64,000 nt of DNA from an uncultured Lachnospiraceae bacterium (lineage in GTDB: Bacteria > Bacillota > Clostridia > Lachnospirales > Lachnospiraceae). The translations under genes and the position numbers were made by a program. The notes under the pieces were generated by a model. It made no database searches. It saw only the letters and a list, made by a program, of their open reading frames with translations, and was not told the DNA's origin. The stretch covers positions 1-64,000 of the forward strand of contig CAJURH010000014.1 in assembly GCA_910588775.1 (NCBI GenBank), given 5' to 3'. Every line of letters begins with the position of its first letter. Position 1 is the first letter of the stretch. Of this stretch, positions 36,713 to 45,005 are shown in pieces.

Positions 36713-37031
36713 TTCAGTTCTTATGGCAGCGCGCCGTACCGGGATAAATTCACCCTCTTTGCCAATGAGGAAGACTTTGAAAACAGTGGCAACCAGGGAT
36801 TTGCAGTGTTGGATCACGCCGCCATGAAAGTAAAAGTGCGCCTGGTGGGGCGGGTGGCGGTTCATGAGCTGAAAAGCGATGCATGCGCATTGTACCAGGA
36901 GCTGAAGCAGGTAATTGCGAAATTTTGTTCCATCGCTGGAGTTTGGGCGAAACAATCAAATAAAGAAGTGAATTTAAAAGGTTTTGAGCTTTGTTTTGTT
37001 TATTTTCGCAATCATCTAGGCATGTTTAAAG
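36713..37031 (+). other. Unidentified coding-like fragment
   Basis: An open plus-strand frame encodes YRDKFTLFANEEDFENSG, then AVLDHAAMKVKVRLVGRVAVHELKSDACALYQELKQVIAKF, with coding-like composition. It abuts the broken YgeW N-terminus and has no start signal. It could be a piece of another gene brought in by rearrangement; I cannot name it. Confidence 0.25.
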
Positions 37032-37046
37032 ATGAAGGGAAATGCC

Positions 37047-38398
37047 ATGAAATATTTATTCAAAAACGGCGTCCTGGTTTCCTCCGCCGGATGTTTCCAG
37101 GCCGACCTTTTGATCCAGGGGGAGAAAATTGCGCAGATCGGACAGGAGTTGTCCGTCAAGGACGCGCAGGAGATAGATGTTTCCGGCAAATACATTTTCC
37201 ACGGTTTCATCGATGCCCACACTCATTTTGACCTGGATGCGGGGGATTTCCACACGGTGGATGATTTCGCCACCGGTACGAAAGCAGCCCTTGCCGGGGG
37301 GACCACAGCCATTCTGGATTTCACCACCCAGGAAAAGGGCGAAACGTTAAAGAATGCCCTGGAGAACTGGCACGGACTGGCGGAGGGGAAAGCCTGCTGC
37401 GACTACGGATTTCATATGTGCATCATCGACTGGAATCCAGCCGTGAAGGCTGAACTCAGAGATATGATCCGTCTGGGGGTCACCTCCTACAAGCTTTATA
37501 TGGCCTATGATAATCTAATGGTAATTGATCGGGAGATTCTGGAAATCCTGGAGTCGGTGGAGGCGGAGAACGGCATTGTGGGCGTTCACTGTGAAAATCA
37601 AAAAATCATCCAGGGCGTGACAGCCAAGTTGCAAAAGGAGGAAAAAACAGCCCCGGCTTGCATCCCAAGAGCCGTCGGGCGGAGGCGGAAGCCATCCATC
37701 GTCTGCTTGTGTTGGCCAAGCTGGCAACAGCCCCGGTGAATATTGTGCATTTAAGTTCCGCGCTGGGCCTTCGGGAACTTCGGCGGGCAGCGGGCATTTG
37801 TGGAGACTTGCCCTCAGTATCTGGTTTTGGACGATTTGGTATACGAACAATCTGGCTTTTTAGGGGCGGCGTATGTTGCGCCTCGCCTATCCGAAAACAG
37901 GAAGACGTACAAGCGCTGTGGGCGGCTATTTCCAGAGACGAATTAGATATGCTGGGAACGGATCACTGCAGCTTCCATATGGATGGGCAGAAGACGCGGG
38001 GACTTAAGGATTTCACCAGGATTCCCGGCAGCTTGCCTGGAGTGGAACACCGTCCGGCGCTATTTTACCATTTTGGAGTCAACCCATGGAAAGCCACTGT
38101 TGAGCAAATGTGCCGTCTGCTGTCGGAGCGTCCAGCCAAGATATTTGGCATGTATCCCAAGAAAGGAAGCTTGTCGCCGGGCAGCGATGCGGATTTGGTC
38201 GTCTGGGACCCGGACGCGGAGTGGATAATCACCGCGAAAGAACAAGAGCAAAACGTGGACTACACTCCCTACGAGGGCATACAGGTAAAAGGACGCGCCT
38301 GGAAAGTCTTTCTGCGGGACAGACTGGCCGCTGAGAATGGAAAAGCGCGTCAGGGGACAATGGGAGAATATTTGTTCCGGGGAGACAGACAGCTATAG
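37047..38398 (+). pseudogene. D-hydantoinase / dihydropyrimidinase, multiply frameshifted
   Basis: Amidohydrolase of the dihydropyrimidinase (YgeZ/HyuA-like) family. The N-terminal half is intact, with the metal motif DAHTHFDL, KLYMAYDNLM (carbamylated Lys region) and GVHCENQ. Frameshifts follow near 37650, 37790 and 37880. Pieces then continue as VNIVHLSSALGLRELR, CPQYLVLDD, and RKQEDVQALW...LGTDHCSFHMDGQK...VEHRPALFYHFGVN...PAKIFGMYPKKGSLSPGSDADLVVWDP. All parts of a normal 450-residue enzyme are present except small losses, so decay is recent. Confidence 0.8.
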
Positions 38399-38411
38399 AA
38401 TGCGTTACAGG

Positions 38412-38440
38412 TTGCAATTTTGAGGACAATCTTGTTTAAT
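38412..38440 (+). promoter_or_regulatory. Probable promoter of ridA
   Basis: TTGCAA (38412-38417), 17-bp spacer, TTTAAT (38435-38440). A 7-bp palindrome, CGAAATG-TC-CATTTCG (38477-38492), lies 37 bp downstream of the -10 box and may be a regulator site. Confidence 0.4.
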
Positions 38441-38611
38441 ATATTTATGGAACATTTAGTGGAATTTAGACAGTCGCGAAATGTCCATTTCGAAACCAGA
38501 GTTTGAGCGAGATATAAGCTCTGTTTTATCTATCATTGAACAAACGCAAGATATGAAACAATGGTTTCGCAATTACTTAAATTATGAATCAGCGAGAAAG
38601 GAGATTTTATC

Positions 38612-38989
38612 ATGAAACAATCCATCAATGTAAAAGGGGCCCCGGCGGCAGTGGGTCCGTACGCACACGCGGTGAAAGCCGGGGAGATGATTTTCGTTTC
38701 CGGGCAGTTGGGGTTAAATCCGGCGGATGGCTCTATGCCGGAAGGCGTGGAAGCCCAGACGAGACAAAGTCTGGAGAATTTAAAGACCATCCTGGCAGGC
38801 TGCGGATCGGATTTTAACTATGTGTGCAAAACCACGATTTTCCTGGCGGATATGGGGGATTTCGCCAAAGTAAATGAAATCTATGCTGGGTATTTCGAGG
38901 AAGAAGTTCCAGCCAGATCCTGCGTGGAAGTGTCGAGGCTTCCCAAGGACGGTTTGGTGGAAATTGAGGCCATCGCAATCACGGCATAA
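38612..38989 (+). CDS. ridA: RidA family enamine/imine deaminase
   Basis: 125-residue YjgF/YER057c/UK114 protein. Typical landmarks: APAAVGPYAHAVKAGEMIFVSGQLGLNP, the N-x-x-x-CG region QSLENLKTILAGCGSDFNYVCKTTIFL and VPARSCVEVSRLP with the active-site Arg. It hydrolyses reactive enamines such as 2-aminoacrylate. AAAGGAG lies before the ATG. It is intact although both neighbours are broken; relatives often sit in amino-acid or purine degradation clusters. Confidence 0.93.
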   Translation: MKQSINVKGAPAAVGPYAHAVKAGEMIFVSGQLGLNPADGSMPEGVEAQTRQSLENLKTILAGCGSDFNYVCKTTIFLADMGDFAKVNEIYAGYFEEEVPARSCVEVSRLPKDGLVEIEAIAITA

Positions 38990-39000
38990 CTGGAAGAAGA

Positions 39001-39029
39001 TTGCCAAATGGGGGTGTAATTGATATACT
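39001..39029 (+). promoter_or_regulatory. Sigma-A promoter of the TetR gene
   Basis: TTGCCA (39001-39006), 17-bp spacer, TATACT (39024-39029). Confidence 0.65.
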
Positions 39030-39067
39030 GTTAGATGAATCAGACAATAAAAGGTATGGAGGAAAGC

Positions 39068-39676
39068 ATGAAAGACGGTTCATCACAGTATGCAAATACA
39101 AATGAAAAAGTATTAAAAGCCGCTCTCAAAGTTGTAAATCAGGCGACTATCAGCGGGACGCGGATGCATCTGATTGCGGAAGAAGCGGACATGGTTCAGT
39201 CCAACGTCCACTATTATTATAAGACGAAGGAAGATCTTCTGGAGGGTCTGCAGGAACACGTTCTCGGAGAATTTTATACGATGCAGGATTCTCTGCGGAA
39301 AAAGAGTGGGGACACACTGCAAGAGCAGCTTCACATCTTCTTTCAGCAGAAGAAACGGATGATTACCAAGAAAAAAGAGTACGATTTTGCAGAGCTGGAC
39401 TTTGTTGTGCAGTCGAAGATTAAGCCTACCATCCAGGGGCGTTTTCAGAAATACTACATGGAATGGCGGGACAGCATCCGGGAGATTCTCATTCGGTTTT
39501 GTCCAAATATGGACGAGAAGGAGAAGGAGTTGATTCCCTATCTGGCCGTTTCGCTTTTGGAAGGGGCATCCATCCAGTCACTGGTGGACCCGAAAGACTT
39601 TGACGCAGACGGATATTTTGATATGGCGGAAAGAGTGGTTTTGGATCATATTCAAAATGTCACGGATAATGGATAA
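39068..39676 (+). CDS. TetR/AcrR-family transcriptional regulator
   Basis: 202 residues. N-terminal helix-turn-helix: VLKAALKVVNQATISGTRMHLIAEEADMVQSNVHYYYKTKEDLL (the SNVHYYYK recognition-helix pattern of TetR proteins). The rest is an all-helical ligand-binding domain. The start is ATG 39068, with GGAGG five bases upstream; the earlier ATG at 39035 would lie at the predicted transcription start. It is intact, sits inside the decayed purine cluster, and may recognise the palindromes at 34026 and 39724. Confidence 0.85.
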   Translation: MKDGSSQYANTNEKVLKAALKVVNQATISGTRMHLIAEEADMVQSNVHYYYKTKEDLLEGLQEHVLGEFYTMQDSLRKKSGDTLQEQLHIFFQQKKRMITKKKEYDFAELDFVVQSKIKPTIQGRFQKYYMEWRDSIREILIRFCPNMDEKEKELIPYLAVSLLEGASIQSLVDPKDFDADGYFDMAERVVLDHIQNVTDNG

Positions 39677-39685
39677 AAAAAATAT

Positions 39686-39714
39686 GCAGCCTGTTCCCCC
39701 AAGAGGCTGCGTTT
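39686..39714 (+). terminator. Intrinsic terminator of the TetR gene
   Basis: GCAGCCT (39686-39692) pairs with AGGCTGC (39704-39710), followed by GTTTT. Confidence 0.75.
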
Positions 39715-39723
39715 TCACTTTAA

Positions 39724-39743
39724 TTGATTGAATGGTCGATCAA
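39724..39743. promoter_or_regulatory. Candidate operator, copy 2
   Basis: TTGATTG-AATGGT-CGATCAA, a near-perfect inverted repeat (6 of 7 bp per arm) sharing TTGAATRGTCRATC with copy 1 at 34026. It precedes the permease stub. Confidence 0.45.
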
Positions 39744-39766
39744 TAGTACCGTATGGGGGTACGTGT

Positions 39767-39844
39767 ATGGAGAGGGAAGATAATACTAAGAGGAAAAAAC
39801 CGCTGGCGTTGCAGCATGTGGTGGCCATGATTGTAGGGTGCGTG
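39767..39844 (+). pseudogene. NCS2 nucleobase permease N-terminal stub
   Basis: 26 codons, MEREDNTKRKKPLALQHVVAMIVGCV, matching the start of uracil-xanthine permeases (PLxLQHVxAMxxG). It then runs directly into an unrelated flavoprotein sequence, so nearly the whole transporter has been deleted. Confidence 0.55.
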
Positions 39845-41119
39845 GCGAAAGTGCGTATTGTGTACAGGCGGCGGGAGGAAGATATGGCGGCTCTGGCAGA
39901 GGAAGTGGAAGGAGCTATGGCCGAGGACTGCCAAATGATTCCACTGGCGGCGCCGATGCGGATAGAGGCAGACGGGGAAAATTGAGTGGCGGCTCTGTGG
40001 GGACGGCCATAGATAATCGGTCCGATGAAAAACGGACGGCCCGCTCCCCAAAAAGCAGAGACCGAGGAACAGCGTCTGGCCTGCCACCAGATTATCATCG
40101 CCATCGGCCAGGACATCGAGACGAAACCTTTCGAGGAAAGTGGAATCCCCATTCGGAGAGGTGTGATTGACGCTCCGGACCACAGCGGAATCAAGGATAT
40201 TCTGGGCGTGTTTGCCGGAGGCGACTGTGTGACCGGACCAGCCACGGTGATTCGCGCCATTGTAGCCGGAAAAGTGGCGGCGGCCAACATCGACGAATAC
40301 TTAGGATTTCACCATCCCATGGAGGCGGCGAAAGCAAACGGGATTCAGATTCCCCCCTGTGTTTTTTAAAAGACATCAATGAGATTGGGGCTTGCCGTGT
40401 TTGTCTGGTGGAGTGCAAAGGGAGAGACCGCCTTTTGACCGCCTGCAACAACGAGGCGGAAGAAGGTATGGAGTTATATACCAACAGCCCGAGAGTCCGT
40501 CGGGCGAGAAAGACGAATGTGCAGTTGATTCTATCCCAGCACGACGGGGAATGCACGGCATGCGTCCGAAGCGGCAACTGTTCCCTGCAGAGATTGGCCA
40601 TTGATTTAGGCATTGTCCATGTGCCCTATGAGAAGAAGCGGGTCCCCGCTCGAAAGACCAAAGATTTTCCACTTCAGCGGGATTACAAGAAATACATCAA
40701 ATGCATGCGTTGCATTCAGATTTGTGATAAAGTCCAGGGAATGAATATCTGGGATCTGTCGGGAACTGGTTCCCGGACGGAAGTGGATGTGTCCGGCAAC
40801 CGGACCATAGAGGAAAGCCATTGCGCTCTTTGCGGCCAATGCATCAGCCATTGTCCCACTGGGGCGTTGCGGGAGCGGGACGATACGGCAAAAGTATTCC
40901 GCGCGCTGGCGGACCCGGAGAAAATCACGGTGGTGCAGATGGCGCCGACTGTCCGGGCCGCGGGCGGATACTCTCTTTCAGCTTGACCGGGAAAATGACC
41001 TGCGGGTTTCCCATAAAAATCCGTCGGTTGTTGCCTGTTATGACGAATTTTTTGAAAAACTGCTGTCAAAAAAATCCCATCGGCTTCTCCACACGGATCA
41101 CGATGGGTGTTCCTTATGA
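39842..41119 (+). pseudogene. Flavoprotein/[FeFe]-hydrogenase-like fusion, internally deleted
   Basis: Pieces of one large redox protein. First the C-terminal part of a glutamate-synthase-small-subunit-like FAD/NAD(P) module: AKVRIVYRRREEDMAALAEEVEGA, then (after stops near 39985 and a frameshift) IIIAIGQDIETKPFE...GVFAGGDCVTGPATVIRAIVAGKVAAANIDEYLG. Next come iron-sulfur modules of an [FeFe]-hydrogenase N-terminus: GACRVCLVECKGRDRLL, CTACVRSGNCSLQ, CMRCIQICDKVQGM and CALCGQCISHCPTGAL. It jumps at 40960 from VVQMAPTVRAA to LRVSHKNPSVVACYDEFFEKLLSKKSHRLLHTDH, the extreme C-terminus. The H-cluster domain is therefore missing. Its stop overlaps the next ATG (ATGA). Confidence 0.7.
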
Positions 41120-41547
41120 AACGATTATTCGAAGAATTGCGTCAAATGCTTGCGCGGGGAGAAGCGGCCGTTCTGGTGACTGTCATTGCCAGGTCCGGCT
41201 CCTCTCCCCGGGGCGCCGGCGCCCGGATGCTGGTAAAAGCGGATGGAGAAATCCAGGGAACCATTGGAGGCGGAGAGGTGGAATACCGTGCCATCCAAAT
41301 TGCGATGGAGGCTATGAAAGAAAAATCTGTGAAGGGAAAATTTTCCTAAATAATAGAAGCATTTACCCTTACCAAAAATCAGATTTCCGATATAGGCATG
41401 GTGTACGGATTTTCACATGAACAAATCGAGAGCTGTCACATGCCTATCGGAGTGGAAATCTATGCAAAAACGCCGGCGGAGATTGCGGTCAGCATCGCCG
41501 GGGAATTGATTGCAGCGCGGGTGGTGCGCCAATGCCGCAGGCAATAA
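41116..41547 (+). pseudogene. xdhC/CoxI-family gene with internal deletion
   Basis: The N-terminus MKRLFEELRQMLARGEAAVLVTVIARSGSSPRGAGARMLVKADGEIQGTIGGGEVEYRAI is a normal XdhC/CoxI start (molybdenum-hydroxylase maturation). A stop at 41347 ends this frame. LTKNQISDIGMVYG and the C-terminal FSHEQIESCHMPIGVEIYAKTPAEIAVSIAGELIAAR follow. The sulfur-transfer and Rossmann centre is lost. The ATG overlaps the previous stop, a relic of translational coupling. Confidence 0.7.
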
Positions 41548-41638
41548 ATAATTTAATAAACATTTTATGAAGCTGGGATGCGCCTGATTGAGCGCATTCC
41601 AGTTTTGTGATTCACATAAAAATTTTCGTAGTTGCTTC

Positions 41639-41673
41639 TTGACGAAAAATTGGTATTATATTATAATACCAAT
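41639..41673 (+). promoter_or_regulatory. Promoter overlapped by a 25-bp palindromic operator (GRE operon)
   Basis: TTGACG (41639-41644), 17-bp spacer, TATAAT (41662-41667). The perfect inverted repeat ATTGGTATTATA-T-TATAATACCAAT (41649-41673) covers the spacer and the -10 box, so a bound repressor would block RNA polymerase. The likely regulator is the GntR-type protein encoded in the same operon. The half-site TGGTA recurs in the palindrome at 47583-47595. Confidence 0.75.
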
Positions 41674-41689
41674 AAAAGGGGGATGGTTC

Positions 41690-42556
41690 ATGAAGATATT
41701 TCAGAAAGGATTTAACTATTCACAGGACGGTCCGGGAAACAGGCTTGTGTTCCACTTGCAGGGATGCAACATGCGCTGCCCGTGGTGCGCCAATCCGGAA
41801 GGGTTTGAGCGGGACGGGGCGCTGATGACCGATGAGAAATGGTTGATGCCAGAACTGTGTCCCCACGGAGCGGTGGAAGGGCTGACATTGAATCGGGCCG
41901 TATGCCGGGAGTGCACAGGCAAGGAGTGCATTCATGTCTATAAAGGCAAGGGAATTTACGCGTCCTGTGAAGAGGTGGATACAGAAGAGGTGATAAGAGA
42001 AGCGCTGTCGGCTCGGATGATGTACTACGATGGCGGCGGAGTGACTTTCACCGGAGGCGAATGCACGCTTCAGTTTGATGAACTTCTTACAGTATTGAAA
42101 ACACTGAAAAAGCACGGGATTCATACGGCTATTGAGAGTAATGCGGCCCATCCAAGGCTTCAGGAATTGTTTCCCTATGTGGATTGCCTGATGGCAGACT
42201 GTAAGTTGATAAATGATAAGAAGCACCGGAAGCTCACAGGAATTTCAAATGAAATGATTTTACAAAATATCCGCAAGGCGGCCAGGATGCATCCATGGGT
42301 GCATGTGCGCGTTCCACTGGTGGGAGGCGTAAACAATAGTGAGAAAGAAATAGGAGAGCTGATTGCCTTTTTTCAGTCTTTGCCCCAGGAAAACATGACT
42401 TTTGAAGCGCTTAAATATCACGAATATGGTAAGAAGAAATGGCGACAATGCGGATTGGACTATCCAATGGATGAAAAAGCTAAAATAACAGCGGATGAAT
42501 TCCGCGCATTTCGGGACAGGATAGAGAGCGCGGGCCTGAAATATAAACGCACATAA
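41690..42556 (+). CDS. Glycyl-radical enzyme activating protein (radical SAM)
   Basis: 288 residues. It would reduce SAM and install the glycyl radical on the adjacent enzyme. Radical-SAM cluster motif CNMRCPWC (C26, C30, C33), then a short Cys-rich insert (ELCPHGAVEG...VCRECTGKECIHV), shorter than the two-cluster ferredoxin insert of many activases. GGGVTFTGGECTLQ is the SAM/glycine-rich motif, and ADCKLINDKKHRKLTG and VPLVGGVNNSEKEI are typical. The start is ATG 41690 behind GGGGGATGG. The GRE follows after 19 bp. Confidence 0.92.
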   Translation: MKIFQKGFNYSQDGPGNRLVFHLQGCNMRCPWCANPEGFERDGALMTDEKWLMPELCPHGAVEGLTLNRAVCRECTGKECIHVYKGKGIYASCEEVDTEEVIREALSARMMYYDGGGVTFTGGECTLQFDELLTVLKTLKKHGIHTAIESNAAHPRLQELFPYVDCLMADCKLINDKKHRKLTGISNEMILQNIRKAARMHPWVHVRVPLVGGVNNSEKEIGELIAFFQSLPQENMTFEALKYHEYGKKKWRQCGLDYPMDEKAKITADEFRAFRDRIESAGLKYKRT

Positions 42557-42575
42557 TATATAGGGGGGAATTCTA

Positions 42576-44966
42576 ATGGGAAAAGAATATGAACAGATCC
42601 AGGCGGAGGAAATCACGGAACTGGCTAGAAAAAGGTTTCGGGAGGAGCGGGAAACCGACCATTTGGAGGGGTGGTTTCTGGCAAAAGAAATTCAGCGCAG
42701 GTGTGATGAGGAGTACAATGGGTTTGCGGACTGCATCCGAATTGCTCGGACACAGGTGCGGGTGGCAGAGGAGCTGCCTTTGTGGATCAGTGATTACAGT
42801 ATCTTTGCGGGGACCCAGGACGATGCGTTCGCCCGTTCCTATGCGCTGATTAACCCGGCGTTTCGCGTGGATTCTTTCAAAGGGTATTGTGACCCGGTGG
42901 CGGTGTTTGGGGACATTGAGCCCACAGGGGAGATTACCCAGCAAAGGATTGACGCGCTTAAGGAGTACAATCAGCAGACTCCGTTTGCAAAGGCGCTGAA
43001 TCATGCCAATGAGTTGGCGGGAGAGTTAACCAGTGAGGCGGTTTTTTTCTTTGAACAAGTCAGCGGCCATCTGATTCCCGATGTGCGGCCTATGTTAAAA
43101 GACGGCATAAACGGCGTGAAAAAACAGATTGCTGAAAATCGCGCAAAAGAGACGGATGATTCCAAACAGCTCTATTTTGAGGCGATGGAGATTGCCCTGG
43201 AAGCGGCGCTGGTCTATGCCCGGCGTTATAGAAACCTGGCCCATGAGAAGGCGCAGGCAGCGCAGGATGAACAGACCCGTAAGCGGTTCCAGCGGATGGA
43301 AGCTGCGCTTGGTAAAGTTCCGGAATACGGCGCAGAAAACTTATTTGAAGCCATTCAGTCTTTTCTCTTGCTCTGGCAGACTATGTGTATGGAACAGACG
43401 CCCAATCCTTATGCTTTTTCCGTGGGGAATGCAGACCGCATTTTTGAACCGTACCGGGCGAAAGAAAATACCAGCCGTGAGATGGCGGCGGCTTTGTTCA
43501 AACATATGCTGGTGTTCTTTAACGTGGGAGACAGAAGCTGGGCGATTTCTCAGAATTTATTGGTGGGCGGTAAGTCCAATGCAGGGGAGGATCTGACCAA
43601 TCCCACCACCTATGCGCTGATGGACGCGTATTACGATATGAACTTGCCTCAACCCATTCTTTCCGCAAAACTGCATAAGAACACGCCGGAAAAGTTTTAC
43701 CGCGAGATGGGTAGATTCTTCTTTACGCCGGGATGCCTGACACCGTCTCTTTTTAACGACGACTCTGTTTTTCAGATTCTGGAGAAAGCCAGTGGAGTTG
43801 GGCAGGAGGACCTTCCAGATTATGCTGTTGCGGGATGTCAGGAACCGCTGATTATGGGGAAAGACAATGGAAATACTACTAATAGCTGGTTGAATCTGGG
43901 CAAAATTCTGGAACTGACAGTCAATGGAGGCGTTTCCCTGATAACTGGAAAACGGTTTGGTCCTTCAGATGCGGAAAACGGATATGAAAGCAAATGGGAA
44001 GCGTTGCAAAACGTCCGCACGCAGTTTTATAAAAATGTGGCATACTATCTGGAGCGTATGGTGGAATGCGCCAACGCGGCGTCAGAGGCCATAGGGCTTT
44101 TGCAGGTTCCGTTTCTCTCGACCATGATGGGCGGGGTGGAGACGGGCGTGGATGTGCGCGACACAAAAAGGCAGGGAACCAAGTACAATGGAAGCGGTTG
44201 TCTGATCCATGGTCTTTCGGTGGTGGCGGACTCGTTTGTAGCCATTGACCGGCTTTTAGCGGAGCGTCCCCAGGATGTCGAGCGTTTGGCGGAAGCGTTG
44301 CGCACGAATTTTGAGCAGGATACTGAACTGCATCAGTATTTGCTCACGGCGCCTAAGTTTGGCAATTATGTTCGGGAAGTGGATGAGGAAGCGGCTAAGA
44401 TCGCAAAAAAGGTCAGTGAGATGGTTTCTGCATGTAGGAATTATCTGGGAAATCCTTTTCGTCCAGACTGGGCGTCGCCATCCACGCATTTGCTCTATGG
44501 GCGCTGGGTAGGGGCGACGCCGGATGGCCGCAGGGCGCGGGAAGAACTGAATTACGGGGTGGACCCGCTGTTTGGCGATGCCACGCAAGGGCTTGGGTTT
44601 CGTATGCTTTCCAATATGAAATTGCCTTTTGAAAGATTCAATGGAGGATATGCGTCTCATTTGGGAATCAATCCGGGGTATTTTAAATCACAGGGACACG
44701 AGGATAAAGGCATGGAATTTCGGGATAAGGTGATTAATCCATTGTTCTACAATCCACAGAATGAGGAGCTCTCGCCTTTTTACCTTTATGTAAATGTAAC
44801 TACGCCTGAAATGTTGCGGAAAGTATTGGCGGAGCCGAAAAAGTATGCGCCCAGCGGCGTTTATATTATGAGGATTCATGGAACCTTTGTGAATTTTCTG
44901 GATTTATCACCGGACATTCAGGAGGATATTATCCTGCGTTTGGACCCGGATTCAGCGTCTATGTAA
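42576..44966 (+). CDS. Glycyl radical enzyme of unassigned substrate (PFL-like)
   Basis: 796 residues, full length. The catalytic Cys loop is VAGCQEPLIMG (C421-Q422-E423): Cys for the thiyl radical and Glu as general base, as in GRE dehydratases and C-S or C-N lyases, but with Gln where Val is usual. The glycyl radical loop near the C-terminus is IMRIHGTFVNFLDLSPDIQEDI with Gly769, in place of the more common RVxGYS. PNPYAFSVGNADRIFEPY and VETGVDVRDTKRQGTKYNGSG are other conserved segments. Neighbours (sugar kinase, polyol/uronate-type dehydrogenase) argue for a carbohydrate-like substrate rather than pyruvate. A dehydration is inferred from the CxE motif only. Confidence 0.88.
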   Translation: MGKEYEQIQAEEITELARKRFREERETDHLEGWFLAKEIQRRCDEEYNGFADCIRIARTQVRVAEELPLWISDYSIFAGTQDDAFARSYALINPAFRVDSFKGYCDPVAVFGDIEPTGEITQQRIDALKEYNQQTPFAKALNHANELAGELTSEAVFFFEQVSGHLIPDVRPMLKDGINGVKKQIAENRAKETDDSKQLYFEAMEIALEAALVYARRYRNLAHEKAQAAQDEQTRKRFQRMEAALGKVPEYGAENLFEAIQSFLLLWQTMCMEQTPNPYAFSVGNADRIFEPYRAKENTSREMAAALFKHMLVFFNVGDRSWAISQNLLVGGKSNAGEDLTNPTTYALMDAYYDMNLPQPILSAKLHKNTPEKFYREMGRFFFTPGCLTPSLFNDDSVFQILEKASGVGQEDLPDYAVAGCQEPLIMGKDNGNTTNSWLNLGKILELTVNGGVSLITGKRFGPSDAENGYESKWEALQNVRTQFYKNVAYYLERMVECANAASEAIGLLQVPFLSTMMGGVETGVDVRDTKRQGTKYNGSGCLIHGLSVVADSFVAIDRLLAERPQDVERLAEALRTNFEQDTELHQYLLTAPKFGNYVREVDEEAAKIAKKVSEMVSACRNYLGNPFRPDWASPSTHLLYGRWVGATPDGRRAREELNYGVDPLFGDATQGLGFRMLSNMKLPFERFNGGYASHLGINPGYFKSQGHEDKGMEFRDKVINPLFYNPQNEELSPFYLYVNVTTPEMLRKVLAEPKKYAPSGVYIMRIHGTFVNFLDLSPDIQEDIILRLDPDSASM

Positions 44967-45005
44967 TGGCAATACAAAAATGAAAAAATCAGGAGGGAAG
45001 ATGGT

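Noticed and set aside
34166..41547. In-frame TGA/TAG codons as possible selenocysteine or recoding sites
   Set aside because: Most breaks are frameshifts and large internal losses; no SECIS-like hairpin follows the stops. Decay explains all of them.
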